Below, in pieces: positions 15,201 to 30,400 of a DNA stretch of 64,000 nt. Numbering within the stretch: position 1 is the first letter of the stretch; every line of letters begins with the position of its first letter. A program made the position numbers and the translations under genes. Where the stretch lies: positions 15,444,963-15,508,962 of the forward strand of contig NC_057792.1 of NCBI RefSeq assembly GCF_014905175.1. The letters run 5' to 3'. The DNA is from Aphidius gifuensis. Taxonomy: Eukaryota > Arthropoda > Insecta > Hymenoptera > Braconidae. Below the pieces are notes generated by a model that ran no database searches, was not told the origin of the DNA, and saw only the letters and a program-made list of their open reading frames with translations.

Positions 15201-18200
15201 TCTATGACGATGACATTTGATAAACTTATTGAAATTATAAAATATTTGATTGATTTGTTTCAGTGATTTCATATACAATGCTTCAAAGTGATTTTTTTGA
15301 TATTGAACAACCAAACTACATGAACTATGGTGCTCTGGGCACTATGATAGGGCACGAAATGACACATGGTTTTGATATTAATGGAATAAATTATGATTCA
15401 TACGGTCGTTGGAACGATTCACAGTGGACATCACTTTCAAAAAACAATTTTTATAACATGTCCAAATGCATCATTGAACAATATAACAATTTCACAGTCC
15501 CAGAAGTTGGATTAAATGTAATTATTTATTATTACAAGACAATTTTGTTTATTTTTTTTCAAGTATAATTATTATTTATTAATTTTTAATTATTTTCAAG
15601 GTAAATGGAACTATTACTCAAAGTGAAACCGTTGCAGATAACAGTGGAATAAAAGCTGCTTATCGAGCTTATGAAAGATCATTAAATAATGATAAAAAAC
15701 TTCCTGGTTTGATGTACACTCCAAAACAGTTATTTTGGATGAGTTATGCAAATTCACTGTGTCAAAAAAATTCAAATAAATATTTAAAGAATAATTATCT
15801 TTTTTATGTACATCCACCATCTAACTTTCGGGTAATTGGTGCATTATCTAATATACCAGAGTTTACAAACGATTTCAATTGTCCACTTGGATCCAATATG
15901 AATCCAACAAAAAAATGTTCTGTTTGGTAAAAAATGTTTTCGTAATATCATTTTTGTTTGAAGTAAAAAACAAAATAAATAAATAAAGTAAAAATCATAA
16001 ATTTGTGTATTTATTAAATTTATAATTATTATTCTATTTTAATTTTGTTTTATTATTGAATCTATATTTTATTATTTTAAATTTATTTTACACGATAATT
16101 TTAATAATAATTTAGTTTTAATATTATTAGACTTTTAATACTCAAAATGGAATTTTTTTTTTTTTTTACTTCGTCATCTACTTGATAAATTTATTTTTTC
16201 AATATAACAAAATGATAAAATAAAAAAATAAAATAAGATAAAAGTTGAAACAAATTTTGAACAATAGAATTTCTTATCATTATCTTTTATTTATTTATTT
16301 TTTTTGATACGATTGGAATGAACTTTCATTGTACTTTTTATGATAAAATCGGTCGTGGCCATTACATTCATTGTGTTTCTCCAAATTACAGCAGGATGAA
16401 TTGTCAAAAAAAAAAAGGATAATTTGAAAAAAAAATTTTCCACATGCGTCTTTTGAATAAAATTCAATTATGATCATCAATTATAGACATTAACCTTTTT
16501 TTTAAATTTAACTAAATTGAATATTATTACTTTTTTCTTCTTTAAATAATTAGAAAAAAATAAAGAGTAGATTACAGAAGGCAGATGGTTTTATTGATTT
16601 TTACTAAAACAGTTAATTCTAATAAATAAATGAACTTTTTTATGCGCATGACAAGACAATTATGAAAAATTGAAAATTTATGAATGAAAAATAGATATCA
16701 TCTTGTGATGGAAATAATTTTTATTCAGGTACAAAAAAATACTATTCACAAAGGATCTTGATAAATAAAAAAAATTGTACGTATCTTTTTTTAAAAAATA
16801 TATATATTCTAGATAGTGAATTTTTTTGATCAAAGACTGATGAAGATACGAGTTGTTGAATAAAGAAAGATAATATATTTCATCTCCAGTAATTACAAAA
16901 AACTGAGTAATCAACTTGAAATGAGAATTTTCTTTTTTTTTTCAGTAAATAACATTTTTGATTGTAAGGCAAGAAAAAAAAAAATTAAATTAAATAAAGT
17001 GAGTATTAAGTTTCATATAATTCTCAAGATATTTTGAATCAAGAAAATAAATTTTTAATGTAATACTTGGTTGAATAAATAGCTTTGAGAAATTCGTCTC
17101 AAGTATCGTCTTTGAGGCTATTATTTAATTTAATAAACAACAGAATTCGACTGTTTCCATAGAATCAACAAAAAAAATATACAAATAAATGAATAAATAA
17201 TCAAAGAAAGAAATAAGATCTTATAAATCTTTGAATTTAATATTTTAATTATTTGATATTATTCTATCCTTTATCAAAGAACTAATGAATTTTGTTTGTT
17301 TGTATTTTTTAAATATAAAAAATATATTTCAATGCATGAATATTTTTGTATTTAATTAATTAATTAATTAATGCTCAAGTTATTCAACAACTGTTATTTT
17401 ATTTTATTTTTTTTACTCAAAAGAATCCATAGATTCGTATTGATCGACATTTAAAACTACTCGTAAATGGAAAATTACTTTGAAAACATAAACATCGAGT
17501 TTCATCATAAAATGGCATTACCTGTTTATATAATGTTAAAAAGTTTGAGGTGAAAATGTGCATGTTTTTGAAGTGTTATTTTACTACAACAGTTAAATAT
17601 TAAATTATATAAATGTATTTAAAAAAAAAAATAAAAAAACATGTTTAACATTGCTTGATTACTATTATTAATCCATCGTGTAAAATAACAATTTTATGTT
17701 CGTGAATAAGCTTCATAAAATTAAATTAAAATTAATAAAAAAATAATGAGAAAAAAAACATTTTGCTTAAATTTTTGTTTTGTCATTTGTATCTCAATTA
17801 ATAATTGGAAAAATTTAATTAATATCTAAACTGTTAGCGGTCATTGCAAATTACATAATGATTTTAATATTATAGTAAGCATGCTACAGGACTTTCCCAT
17901 CTCCAGAATATAATTTCAAAAAGAGATGTTAAAAAGAAAAAGTAAAATAATAAAAAAAGTCAAGTTTTGAAGTTTGAAACAATGATCCAAGTTTTCATAT
18001 TTAGTGTGAGAAACTAGGAAAATTGTTTCCTTTTCCTGGGCAAGTATAACATCGATTTGAACTTTTGTCGACTAAACGAAAATTACCGTTAAATTCAACT
18101 GCTACAACTTAATATTTTATCTGAATTTTAATATTATTATTTGGAATAATTTCAAATTGAATTGCCACAGTTTTTGGATATAAAATTAGTGGGTAGTTTG

Positions 18201-21200
18201 AGTATTTTCTTTGTGTCTTATCTACATGATACATGATTATAATCTATTTATATTTATTGAAGACATACCTTTTGATCTTTTTGCCAAATACAAACGCCAC
18301 GTTTGCCAAGAACACGACAAACTAACTTAGCATCTTGTCCTGGATTAACTTCAGTATATTGTGGAGTCTCTTCAAAATTTTGTATGCCATTACAAACTGA
18401 AAATTAAATGAAAAAAAATTAATTATCATTGCTATTTTTCTAGTATCAGAAAAACAAAAAAATTAAATTTTATAAACCTATAAAATTTAAAAGAATTGCA
18501 AAAGTCATTATACTTTTTTTTTATGATAAATGTGAAACATTTAAATACTTGTGATAATTTTAAAACAATAAAAATAATATTTAAAAGTTATTATATATAG
18601 TAGCAAAATTAATTTTACAATTTAATTGTTAAAGTTTTTTGAAAAATGTAAAAATTTATTGTCAATACAAAGTCATTTATTATTGCGTGTCAAACTTGAA
18701 GATTCACTAGCAATCGTTAAACCTTTAAAAAAATAAAAATAAATAAGAGAAAAGTTAGTTTGAAAGTTAAGTCTTAAAGTGAAGAGTAATGTAATCGATG
18801 TTTTACAAAAGTGGTTTCATACCTAGTCGAGCTACTCAGCCAATAGCAATCGAATCGAATCAAAACTTTAAGAAAAACTTGACACCTTGAAAATTTTTTT
18901 AAATCATCTCCAAAACATATTTATTTTTTTATTTAAAATATATATATATATAAATTGTCAATATACGATCTCACTCTATATACATATAAATGTGTATATA
19001 TTTTTTTTAATATTTTTTTTTATCAACTTTCTGATGGTATGCTTAGATCCGGTTAACGCGGTAATTGTGTTTGCTCCATCAGCTTGAAAAACAAATAAAA
19101 ATAGAGTAAAGAATTCGATAAATACCGGATTTCAGTGCAATGCTTTTACTAAAGTGTTTTCAGGAAAATATAAAATAAAAAATCACGATAAAGGAAATTC
19201 ACAACATCCGCAATAATAAATATATATAATTAAATTCATTGGCTAAATTTTGAATAAATATATCCATAAATTCTTAAAATATATTTACATGTTTTTTTTT
19301 TATATAATTAAATAAATATTAAAATTTATTCATTTAATAGAAAATAATTTAATTGATTTTTAAAAATTCATCAGTCATTTGTAAACAATAATTTTCATGG
19401 AAAAATAAAATAAAATAAATTGAAATATGTTCAAAAAGCTTGAATATATCCAAATAAAAAAATTTATTAAATATATTGATTTACTTTTAATGTTTTAACC
19501 CTTTTAAAAATTTGTTTTATTTTTTTTTTTTACAGCATGAATATAATAATTGTAATTGATTTTTCTTATGTTAAAAAAAAATAATAAAATCTAATTTTTC
19601 TAAAAAAATATAACCATTAAGCTAATAATTTAACAGTAAAAATTGAATGATAATTAAAAAAAAAATCTATTATACAATTTACAAAACAATTTTGACTTAT
19701 CCGTACTTGAATTTCAGTTTAAACTTGGATCGTAGAATTACTAATTGATTAGATAAGAGTAAAGAGGATTTGGGGTAGTAAACGAGGATATACGAATTCC
19801 ACGAATTCCCACCAATCTCATGGGAAAATATCAGTATAATTTATCCAATCACTCACAAAACGATAAGTAGTTTTATTTTTTAAATATTATAATTTTTAAA
19901 TTATTATTTCACGTATAATTTTAGTATTATTATTCAAGTTTTATTTTTCATATAATATTTTTCAATAATACAATTTTTTAGATAAAAATTTATTAATTCA
20001 ATTGACACTTTTCTTATATGTTGATTTATTTTTTTTTTGAATACATACATATTTGATTTACCCAGATGGAGATTTTTGAATAAAGTCTCTTTCACATGCG
20101 CATAATGGATATCGAAATTATTCAGCTGCCCTCAACGTGTACTATTTTCATTTTTTTTTATTTTTACTATTATTATATATTTTTTTTTCTCTGTGCGAAT
20201 TTTATATTTTTTTATTTTTTTTGCAGACATACATATACACTCTTTCGTGTACGTTATATTTGCTTTTTGTTTTGTTATGCAAATAGAACTGGACGAGATG
20301 TGTGCTGTATATTTCCATTAGTAATTTATCAAATCATCAACGTTGTTTTTTATTTTTTTATCTCGTCAATTTTGTAGTTGTGCAAAATACGTTACAACCT
20401 TGATGGAATTTTTGATTCCATTTCGTATCTTTATGATTATTTTTTTGTTTTTGTTTTTAAAAGATTTTTTCATTTTTTTTTTTTTTTTTGTTTGAAAAAG
20501 ATAATTGAATGACATATGAATTTGGAAATTATTAAAAAAATTGTGTCAAAGGTTTCGAATGAAAGTACGAATACTTGAGTAGTTTGGCGAACTGAGGATC
20601 ATATTATTGTTCTGAAAATTGGTCCAATTAAAAATAACCCAATTTATAAACAATTTCTAATGTTTTTTCAATTAAAAAAATATATATTTAATTTATTCTG
20701 TTTATCTATTTATAGTTGAGAAGAAAAAAAAAATTTTACGGTTGATTTTAGACTGAATTAGACTAAATAAAATTGTAATATTAATTTTTTGCTCTTTAAA
20801 TATTGTCAAATTAAAAAAAAATTAGCTTTAAGCCATCCTTAATTAACTACCCTTCTATTATCTATTTTTTACAATAAAATGTAGCAATTTTGTTTTATAA
20901 AATAAAATTTAGAAAGAGAGAAAAAGAAAAAAAGATGTATATTTTTTTTTCAATAATGCATGAATGATATTTTGCGAATTTATATGAAAAAAAAAAACTA
21001 ACAAAATGTGGAGTAGCTGAAGTACATCCTTGTCACGCTACTCAAACGTTCTTTTCTGGGTGCTTGAAGCCAGTCATACAGAGTACGATATGTCTCGCAC
21101 TTATCTGTCATGAAGGTCGAGAACGAGTTGGCTCTTACATACTTGGGGTGAAGCAGTCAAGTCTCATAGGAAATATAATAATAATAAAAATAATTTCCTC

Positions 21201-24200
21201 AGTTCTTTCACGTGACACGTGTACAAAAATAAAATTAAAAATAAAAAAAATAAATACAGTCAATCTTTTGACATTAAAAGTTTTTTTTTTATTTATTTTA
21301 ATAACATTTAAATTGTTCTAAATTATAGTATTAAATATATTTCGAGTCATACACTAATAAAAATTTAAGTAATAATTGTTCAAAAAAAAAATAAAAAATT
21401 ATAAATTAATTCTTTAATTTTATCATAATAATTTTTACTATTGCTGGAAAGATTAGGGTGTTATTTAATTATTATTATTTCAAAGAAAATCTTATAAAGA
21501 ATTAATAAAAAAATAAATAAAATATTAATAAAAATAAATTGAACAGATCTTGTGGATTCTCGTTTGAGAAGAATTTATTGTGAAAAACGATTGAACCAAA
21601 CTAAGGATTTACTTTACCGGATTTTATTTATTTTTATTTTTTTTATATTTTTATTATCTGCTGCGATCCAAGCCTATCCGCTTTCTTATTGAGAAGACAG
21701 CATTGGAGTGACGGCTAAAGTTGATAGAACACTTGTATAACAGATTACTCCATAGGATAAATATATAAAAGATTTCAAAATCACGTAATAAATATAAGTC
21801 ATTCAATTGCGCTTATATAAAAATTCAATGGATTTAAAATTGACTATCATATGGTGACCCTAAATAACCTTAAAAATTTTCATCATGAAAATGAAGAAAA
21901 AAAATAAAAAATTTCATTAGTAAAATTTTTTATATACTGTTACCTGGTAGTCATAAGTTTTCAAGAATAAAGAATAGAGCTTTTTTTTAACAATTCTTTT
22001 ATTAATATAATTTTTTTTTTTTTTTTTAAATTAACCTTACAAAGATGAGCTTTTTTTTAATCTCATAAATTATTTTTAAAAAATACTTGTTTATTTAATT
22101 GTTCTTAAAAATAAAATAAATAATTTTTTTTATTTGAATTATTTTATATTTTTTTTTATATTTTCATGAATAAATAGTAAATTCATGCTGCTGTTGAATT
22201 CAGATAGATTATATTTGATTTATTTTTTGTTTTTAAATTTTTTATATTAGAACGGGGAATCGGTGATTGTGGGATGAAAACTTGACCGAGGTCGTTCACA
22301 CCAAAATAAACCCACCACAATTCGTCATAATCGAGATTTCAACTGGGACACTCCAATGCTTTTCTCTCTCTTTCTCTTGTTATTCGATATATATTCGTTT
22401 TGCACTCTGATCCTCTTCCTTTTTTTTTTTTTTACCTCTAAAAATCCTACCATTTATTAACTCTCATTCCAGTATTACTCTTCACACATTGGTGTTCAGC
22501 GAGAGTCATAAACCATGAGCTCAGCTCATTTGTGAATGTATTCATTCTGCCATTTTGAGAGATTTATCAACGAAAAATCAGCCGACTGAACAAAAATTTC
22601 ATTCATTTTTTTTTTCATTTTTATTTTTCATTTGGGTTAGAGTTCATTATGGCGATGTTATGAACCGGGACAAGGTAATATACATATAATTTGTCGAGGG
22701 ATTTTACTGTCTGACAAACTTGATGATTCAAAAGAAAAAAACAAAGAAAATCCGACAAATAAGTTCACAATAATGCATTTTTATATAAATTTTAAAAAAC
22801 AATTTTTTTTAATGAAATAATATTTGAATTTTTTCATATATAAATTCCAATTATTATTAAAAAATAAATAAAATAAAATTTGTTGATAAAATTATTGAAG
22901 AATATATTTCGATGTTTTTTTAAAATTTTTTTTTCCACAAAACTTATAATAAAAAAATTGTTATAATGTCGCAATGCGGTGAAACTTTGAAACCACGTTT
23001 ACATTGTATCTTACAAAGTAAATTTTATATGGGAATTGTATTCTTATTGTTGGAGCGAGCATCTTGCTATTTTTTTTTTTTTATCAATATACACAACGTG
23101 TGGCAAAAAACGAAGAATTATTTTTGCAATGCGTTCCTCTTGACTCTGAGTATTGCACAAAACTAGTATGTTTTGAAAAACAAAAAAAAAATAAAAGAGT
23201 TTTGTGGCTTTATTTAAGTTATGGTATTTGATAAAAAAATATATAACAAAGCATCTGCAATCCTTATACTAACGAGGATGAAGAGGATCAAACTTTTTTG
23301 CACATAGTAATACAAAGCTTGCGTTATATTTTTCTTCTTGTTTTTACTTATAAATTGTTATTTTTATTTTTTGTCAGCATGAGAAGACACTGATAAAGAG
23401 ACATCACGACCGCACGTCGACCAAGACCACCTCCGTTTGATCCCTCTTTATAAAAATACTTCTGCTTTTTTTTTTTTTTTTTTCAACTCATTTCGACGAA
23501 TCCCTCGACAAAACTTTCAAGAGAATGTATCGACCAAGTTTTTTTTTATCATTTAGTTTCTTTTTTATTTTTTATTTCAAACGTTTGAGACTTTGAAGAA
23601 ATATTTGTTGCAAAAAAAAAAACTTGATAAAATATAAGCTTTAAAATGAAAAATATAAATTAAGCAGATAAATCAGGAATGATTCTGAGATTGAAATAAA
23701 TATTTAAACTTAAAAAAAAAATTAAATAAACAATTGATATAAATTTCTTCAATTCAGTAGTGCAAGTAATGATATAGTCGGACATTAAAATAAATAGCAT
23801 AAATAAATAATATAATTTATAATTGAATAAAATATCGATTGAATTTTTATAAAATTTTGATTGAATATTTATGGAAATTTTAAATGAATAATAAAATTTT
23901 AAACATACAATGTCAATTGTTAATTCTTTGCATTTTCAATTGACTTAAAAAATTTTCAACGCTTCATTTGAATAAAAATGCAAAAAAAATATTTCTACGA
24001 TAGAATTGAATGAATAAAATCAATGAAGCTAAATTACATCAGCAAGAAAAATAAATATTAAAAAAAAAAATAAAAATAAAAAATACAGTATAGTGAGAAT
24101 GATGTAGACAAGAGAAGTGATAATTCACTAGTATTGAATTGTATACAGGTCTTGCAACATGGTAAATAGACTCAGCAGCATCCCAGGCTAAATAGGTTTG

Positions 24201-24412
24201 TATCTAGTATGAGTAGAAAATTAGGTTACTACTGAACAACCTGTGCAACCTTGTAGAGTCATTATAACAGTCACTATATATACTCACAATTAATCTTTTT
24301 AAATTTTCACTGTGACAAAAAACATTAATTAAATAATTTAAAAAACACTTGAAACATTAGTTTTTTTTAAAAATTATTTAAATTAATTTTCTATGTTTAA
24401 TTGTGCTGCAAT

Positions 24413-24443
<31 letters not shown>

Positions 24444-27400
24444 ATATTAAAAAAAATTCAATCAAATATTTTATAATCCACTAAATTTTTTACATGGTTA
24501 TATAAAAAAGATTTTTAATTAAAAACAATCATTATAAAAAAATACATCTTTGAAAAATTCAAATCAAATTTTAATACGATATGAAATTTATTTTTTTATG
24601 ATAATTCTTTTTTTTTTTTTAATGGTTATTTAAATAATTTTAACGAATTTTAAAAATTATTTCTTTCATATAGTTGAGGTAGTTTTTTTTTTTAATTTTA
24701 AAATATATAAAAAAATAATAAACTTTAAAAGGAAATAAAAAAAAAATAAAAATTGTTTAATTTAAAAAATTATTTTTTCCACTTTGTATTAATTTTTCGT
24801 TTTAAAAAAAATAAAAATTTACAGTATTAAATTTCGTTGTAAATTTAAATTGTATATTTTTTAAGTACTTTGATATTTTTTTTTTTTACCTTTTGAAAAA
24901 TATTTAAATTGAATAATTTAATTTAAAAACACTTTGTATATTTTTTTTATCGTTTATGTGATAATGACCTGAAGGGTTTGTAAAATCATTGTTATAACCT
25001 GAAGAGGTCAGCCGTAAAATATAACCATATGCTCAACAATCAGAAACAAGAGAAATTGAAATAAATAAATAAATGTTTGCACATGTATACAATGTGAGGA
25101 ACTCCAGTGAACTATGAAACAAACGTTTCATATGGTCACTGTAACTCTGGCAATGTGTCTAGAACACAACACAGATTAATTTGTTTGTTTATGCCAGTGT
25201 CCAGAACCAGATAAATGGTCTAGATTTTACCTAATCACTGTTCACAAACTCATCAACTAAATATCATAAAAAATTGCATTAAAAAAGCTTTTTACTAATT
25301 TCAATTTCCATCAGTTTCATTGATTTGTTTTTTCTATTTTTTCTTTTCTTTTTAATCATCAGAGGATCTTTTTTATTTTTTTTTTAGAGGTATAGCTTAC
25401 ACTCATATCGACATTTGGAATGAAGAAATGGTACAGAAATAACTAAAATGGACTTGCTGGATAAAATAAAATAACAAATAAAAAAAAATAAAAAAAACTT
25501 GATAGATGAAAATCAAATGAAATGTGTAGAATGAATGCCGAGTTTTAGAGTGATTTTTTTTTTTTTATTTATCAATGAAAAAAGTAAATAATGCTGGTAT
25601 CTAAAAAGTACATTGATACCCTGGGGTTACTAAGAAATGAGATATTTTCATTTGACCGGTTAAGAATTTAGTTACCTCCGGAAAATAAAATTGCTTCCAA
25701 CTCCAGTAGTTAATGAATAAAATGAATCTCGTAATTAAATATTTTATTTTTTTCCACAACTTGTAATTTATTTTTGTCTGTTTTGAAAGCTTTTTTTTTA
25801 TGAATAAAGAACGAATTCTCCTATTTTTTTTTTAATTATAAAAATTTATTTTCGATATATAGAAATATATTTTTCTTTCTTTAATAATGCAATAAACTTC
25901 AAAATAAATAAATAAATAAATATATAAAAAATACCAAGAATAAATCTCAAGTTAACAAAATTTTCCAAGTTCACAAAAGCAATCTCGTTGGAGTGAATTT
26001 CCGAGTACAATAATTGCTACGTGCTATTGCAACAATAAGAATTTTCCTTTTATTTTTTTACTCAATAAATTTTAAGATAAATATAAAAGATATTTTATTT
26101 ACTAGGATCATTAGAGATTTGTAAATTGTCCAATGGGATTTTAAAATGTTTTTTTATTGTCTTGTTCAATTTTTAAAATCGCGTAACCATGTGATGTTTG
26201 TTTGTTCTATTAAGAACAATAATAATCTAAATATATAAATAAAAAAAAATTCAAATGAAAATATAGAAACGAGAAACATTGCTTGCAGCGTTATTGTTAA
26301 AGTAAATATATTCAGCTCATCGAAGTTATTTCCCAGTAAATATCGACCTTGCATTTAAAAAAAAAAATAATATAAAAATAAAAATCTACAACAAACAGAG
26401 CTAACAAATATTTTAAAATGAAATTTCAGTGCACTGAACTGTATGAATATATATTTTTGAAAATATAATTATCAAACTTTACCAAAACAAAGTAATACTC
26501 TTGTCTATAAAAAAAAATTAAAAAATAGTAAACTGTTAATTTTTTAAAAACTTCATAATTGTGTAGTGGTAAGTAAATATGTTTTTTCATTTTTTTTCAT
26601 CTTTAACTTTCGCTTTGATGGTTTTAAGGGATGGAAATAAAAATAAAAAAATTTAAAATCTGAACGAGTAAAAACCTGAGAGTAAATCAAATAAGTTTGT
26701 TGAAATTTTATATTTAATTTTAAAAAATTCTTTTTTTTTTTATATACCAAGTGTTGAATGCTTGTTCAAGGGGTCGTATATGGTCGAACAAACAATATGC
26801 CGATGGTTAGATTATTAAATTTACTTTCGTAAAAAGTTTGTAAATATTAAAAAAAAAAAAAAATTCATTATACATTGAATATTTTTTAAAATAAATTATA
26901 CAATTTTGCAAACACTGATTGAATATAAAATTATTAATGAAATAATAATATTAATTTTCATTAAAATTTGTTTATTTAAAAAATTTATATATGTTAAACA
27001 TTGAATTTTAATTGAAATATAATTTATGTATCATTGTATTCAAACAAAATTAAAATGAATTTATATATAAAATAATTTAATATTGTTAACAACATGTTTA
27101 ATTGAAAAATAAATTAATCAAATATCCTTGAGAATGTTTAATTAGTTTTTATGGTATTGTGGTTAGATCTAAAATTTCCAATCGAATTTTCTGTTGGAAT
27201 ACAAATCGATCTATACGATATCCCTCTAATTCGCAATTGTCGAGTAATTTAGCCGCATGAGGAATTTCTAAATGGATAGAAAGTTCGTTATCATTTGCTG
27301 ATAGAGAAAAGAAATTCAACTTGTTTCAGATAACGAAAATGTATATATATATTTTAACAGAACATTCTACTTTTAACACAACCCCTTTCAACCTCTAACC

Positions 27401-30400
27401 ACCCCTTTTATTTTTATTGTTATTATTACTGTTATACTGGTTTATTTTATTTTATTTTTTTTGTGTCTGTTACTAGAATTTTCTACTTTCGAAAAAGCTA
27501 CGATACTGACAGAATCACTGTTGCAATTTTACAACAAAAAAAAAAAACTTCAAGATATTTATTCTAGTCGCGTATTTTTATTTCAGTCACTACAGTCGTC
27601 TTTCGACGAAAAGCCCCATTTTTTTTTTGAGATCACCACATTGTTACTGGTGAATAAAAAAAAGTTAAAAAATAAAATTGAATAATACACCTGTCTATCT
27701 GGCACAAAATAGAATATTTTATTCAAAATTTTAAAACTGTTATCGAATATGTGAAATGTTAATACATATATTTTATTTTACATTTTGACATTTTCAAAAA
27801 TATATTCAGCAAAGAAGAAAAAACAAACAAAAGTTTTCAATAAAAAAATATCGAATAATCTTGATGAAAAAAAAGACAAATAAATTTTCACTATTGATAG
27901 CATCAAAAATATAGAATAATTTTTTTTTTTTTTTTGAATATGTTTATATACCTCAGGGTGAATTAAAATACAACATAAAATATATTTAAATAAAATTTCA
28001 CATTAAAAATAAATATATACATATTTCAACAATCGGATTTTATAAAATGAAAAAAATTTAAAATAAAATCCGTTGAAATCCTTTTACTATTCAATATTCA
28101 TTGAATTGAGTATTTCAGTATAAATATATATATTTTAAAGTAATGCCTGAGAATTGTGTTATACAAAGCGAGGATTTGACTATTTTCAGTTGGTAAAGAA
28201 ATAGTCGAGAGTTGAATATATAACAGATGTATTTTCACAAGTTATCATCTTGTGTACAACCACAGTCCAGAATAAAAGCTCTATGTGTTAATATATAAAT
28301 TTATTCTGAACACGTTGGATATTCTAGTTGTAAGGCTAAAAACACCTTGTCAGCTTTAAAACATGCAAAGTTCTGATAAATAATTAAATAACAAATTAAT
28401 AATAATAATAAAACTTTCAAAAATAATTATATTTTTTTTGTAAAAGCATTTTTTAAGTACTAAAAAAATTATAAATAGCTAAATAAAAATTTGCATAAAT
28501 ATAAAATTAATTTTAATAACAAATTCATCATTATCATTAATAAATTTTTATTAATAATTTTTTCAAATCATTAAAATTATCATCATTCAAACTATTAATT
28601 TGATTAATAACTAAATTTATTATTTTTGTATGTTTAAATTAAATGACAATATTGATTATAATAGATGGTATGTAATACGCTATTAAAAAATTTAATCAAG
28701 TTTGTCATATCAAAACAGGTATTTATTGATTTTGAAAATTATTGAAATAAAATAATATTTATGTAGTTGGTAAATTATACATTTTAAAATAAACCACTAT
28801 AATGATTTTAATTTGTATTTTAATTTAACTTGCTATTTAAAAATTATTATTTTTATTTTTAGCTAAAATATTAAATGTCGAATAAAAATTTACATTAAAC
28901 AGAACGCGGAAAAGTTGTAGATTTAATTCTTTTTTTTTTTAATTACCTTTCATTTTAAAATATCGGTCTTGTAATGTAAAAAAAAAAACATTAATTATTA
29001 CTCGTTATAAAATAAAGTTAAAAATTTTTTTAATAAAATTGAAATAAGATAAATAATAGGAATTTAATTGTATATTAATTTTTGCGTTGTTATTACAAAA
29101 TGAATTTTTTATAATCATAAAAGCTTTGATGAAAAAGCACCGTGTTTATCATTATTGTATATGATTAAATTTTGAAATTACATTAACCTTTGAAACTGAA
29201 TATTGATATGAAAATATGATAATAATTGATCATATGAATACATATATTTATTTACATATTAAGTTCTTGAAAAATTATCTACCATTGCAAATAGAGAAAA
29301 TCATAAAATATATATACATCTTGTTGAGTATTAATATACACACAAAGTCAAAAAAGGGGCCAAGTATATAACGTTGATCCCCTTTTTGGCTTAGCACTGT
29401 GTTCAACGATGCATATATAAATAAAAGGTGGTTTACGTTGTAGTCCAGTACCTCTTGAAAATGGCGTTAGACCGTATTTAAATCATGTATATACTATTCT
29501 CACATGTACAAACTAAATATCTTTTATAAATTCACATATTTAAACCCAACAAATATGCTAAATTTATCATGTTAATTATTTAATCTAACATGCATATACA
29601 TATATTTTTTTAAAACAAAATTAAACAAAGTAGTCGTATTCGATTTCAAAATAAAAATCATATCATTAATATTATCACTTAACATATAATCAACAAAAAA
29701 GTATCATTTAAATAATTTTTTAATTTTTTTTAATGAACAAAAAATACTTTTATTTAAACAAAAAAAAATATATATACATTTTATGTATGCTTATATTTTT
29801 GCTAAGGGTTAAAAAGCTTTTTTTCATAATATTCTTGTATATATATGTATAGCTGTGTCAACATATGTACTGTATATATATGCACATAAATAACCGAAGC
29901 AACGTGAGTTTGTAGTATCTACATTTATGCGATGGTCGTGCGTATAAAAGCCTTCAAGGCTTTTATATCACACAAACACACTCCTAGCAATTTTTGTATA
30001 TATGTTGTTTAAATGAGAGAATTTTTTAGGGTTTTAAAAAAATATAATAATAGTAATAATATGTGTCAGCATTTTATGCTATCATTTATTTTCAGTATAA
30101 TAAATTTTATCAGTTATTTATTGTTTATTTATATTTTTAGGTAAAAAAAATTTTTTTGAAAAATAAAAATTATGTAAGTTAACTTGCTTTAAATTTTTAT
30201 TCAAGTGAACCAAGTCAAGCAATGGTCAGACATACTTTTGAAGTGATTTATTTTTTATGAACAATAATATAGAGAGTGGTTTTTCAGGTGTTGGTTTTTT
30301 TATTTTTAGTTTCTTTTGTTTGGCCTCTCGAGCATTGAAATTTTTTTTTTTTTTTTTTTCTTTTTTTTTTTTTGACAGTTAAATAATAAAACTAAAATAT

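Larger units (their letters stand above)
5512..18268 (-). other. 12.8-kb intron of the Ig-domain gene, host of the nested M13 gene
   Basis: Spans donor GTATGT at 18268 to acceptor TTTTTAG at 5512-5513. The plus-strand neprilysin-like gene at 13164-15930 lies wholly inside. Apart from that gene the intron is AT-rich with homopolymers and a TGA microsatellite; a block of mixed composition lies at about 7440-7800. No other gene was recognised. Confidence 0.85.
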
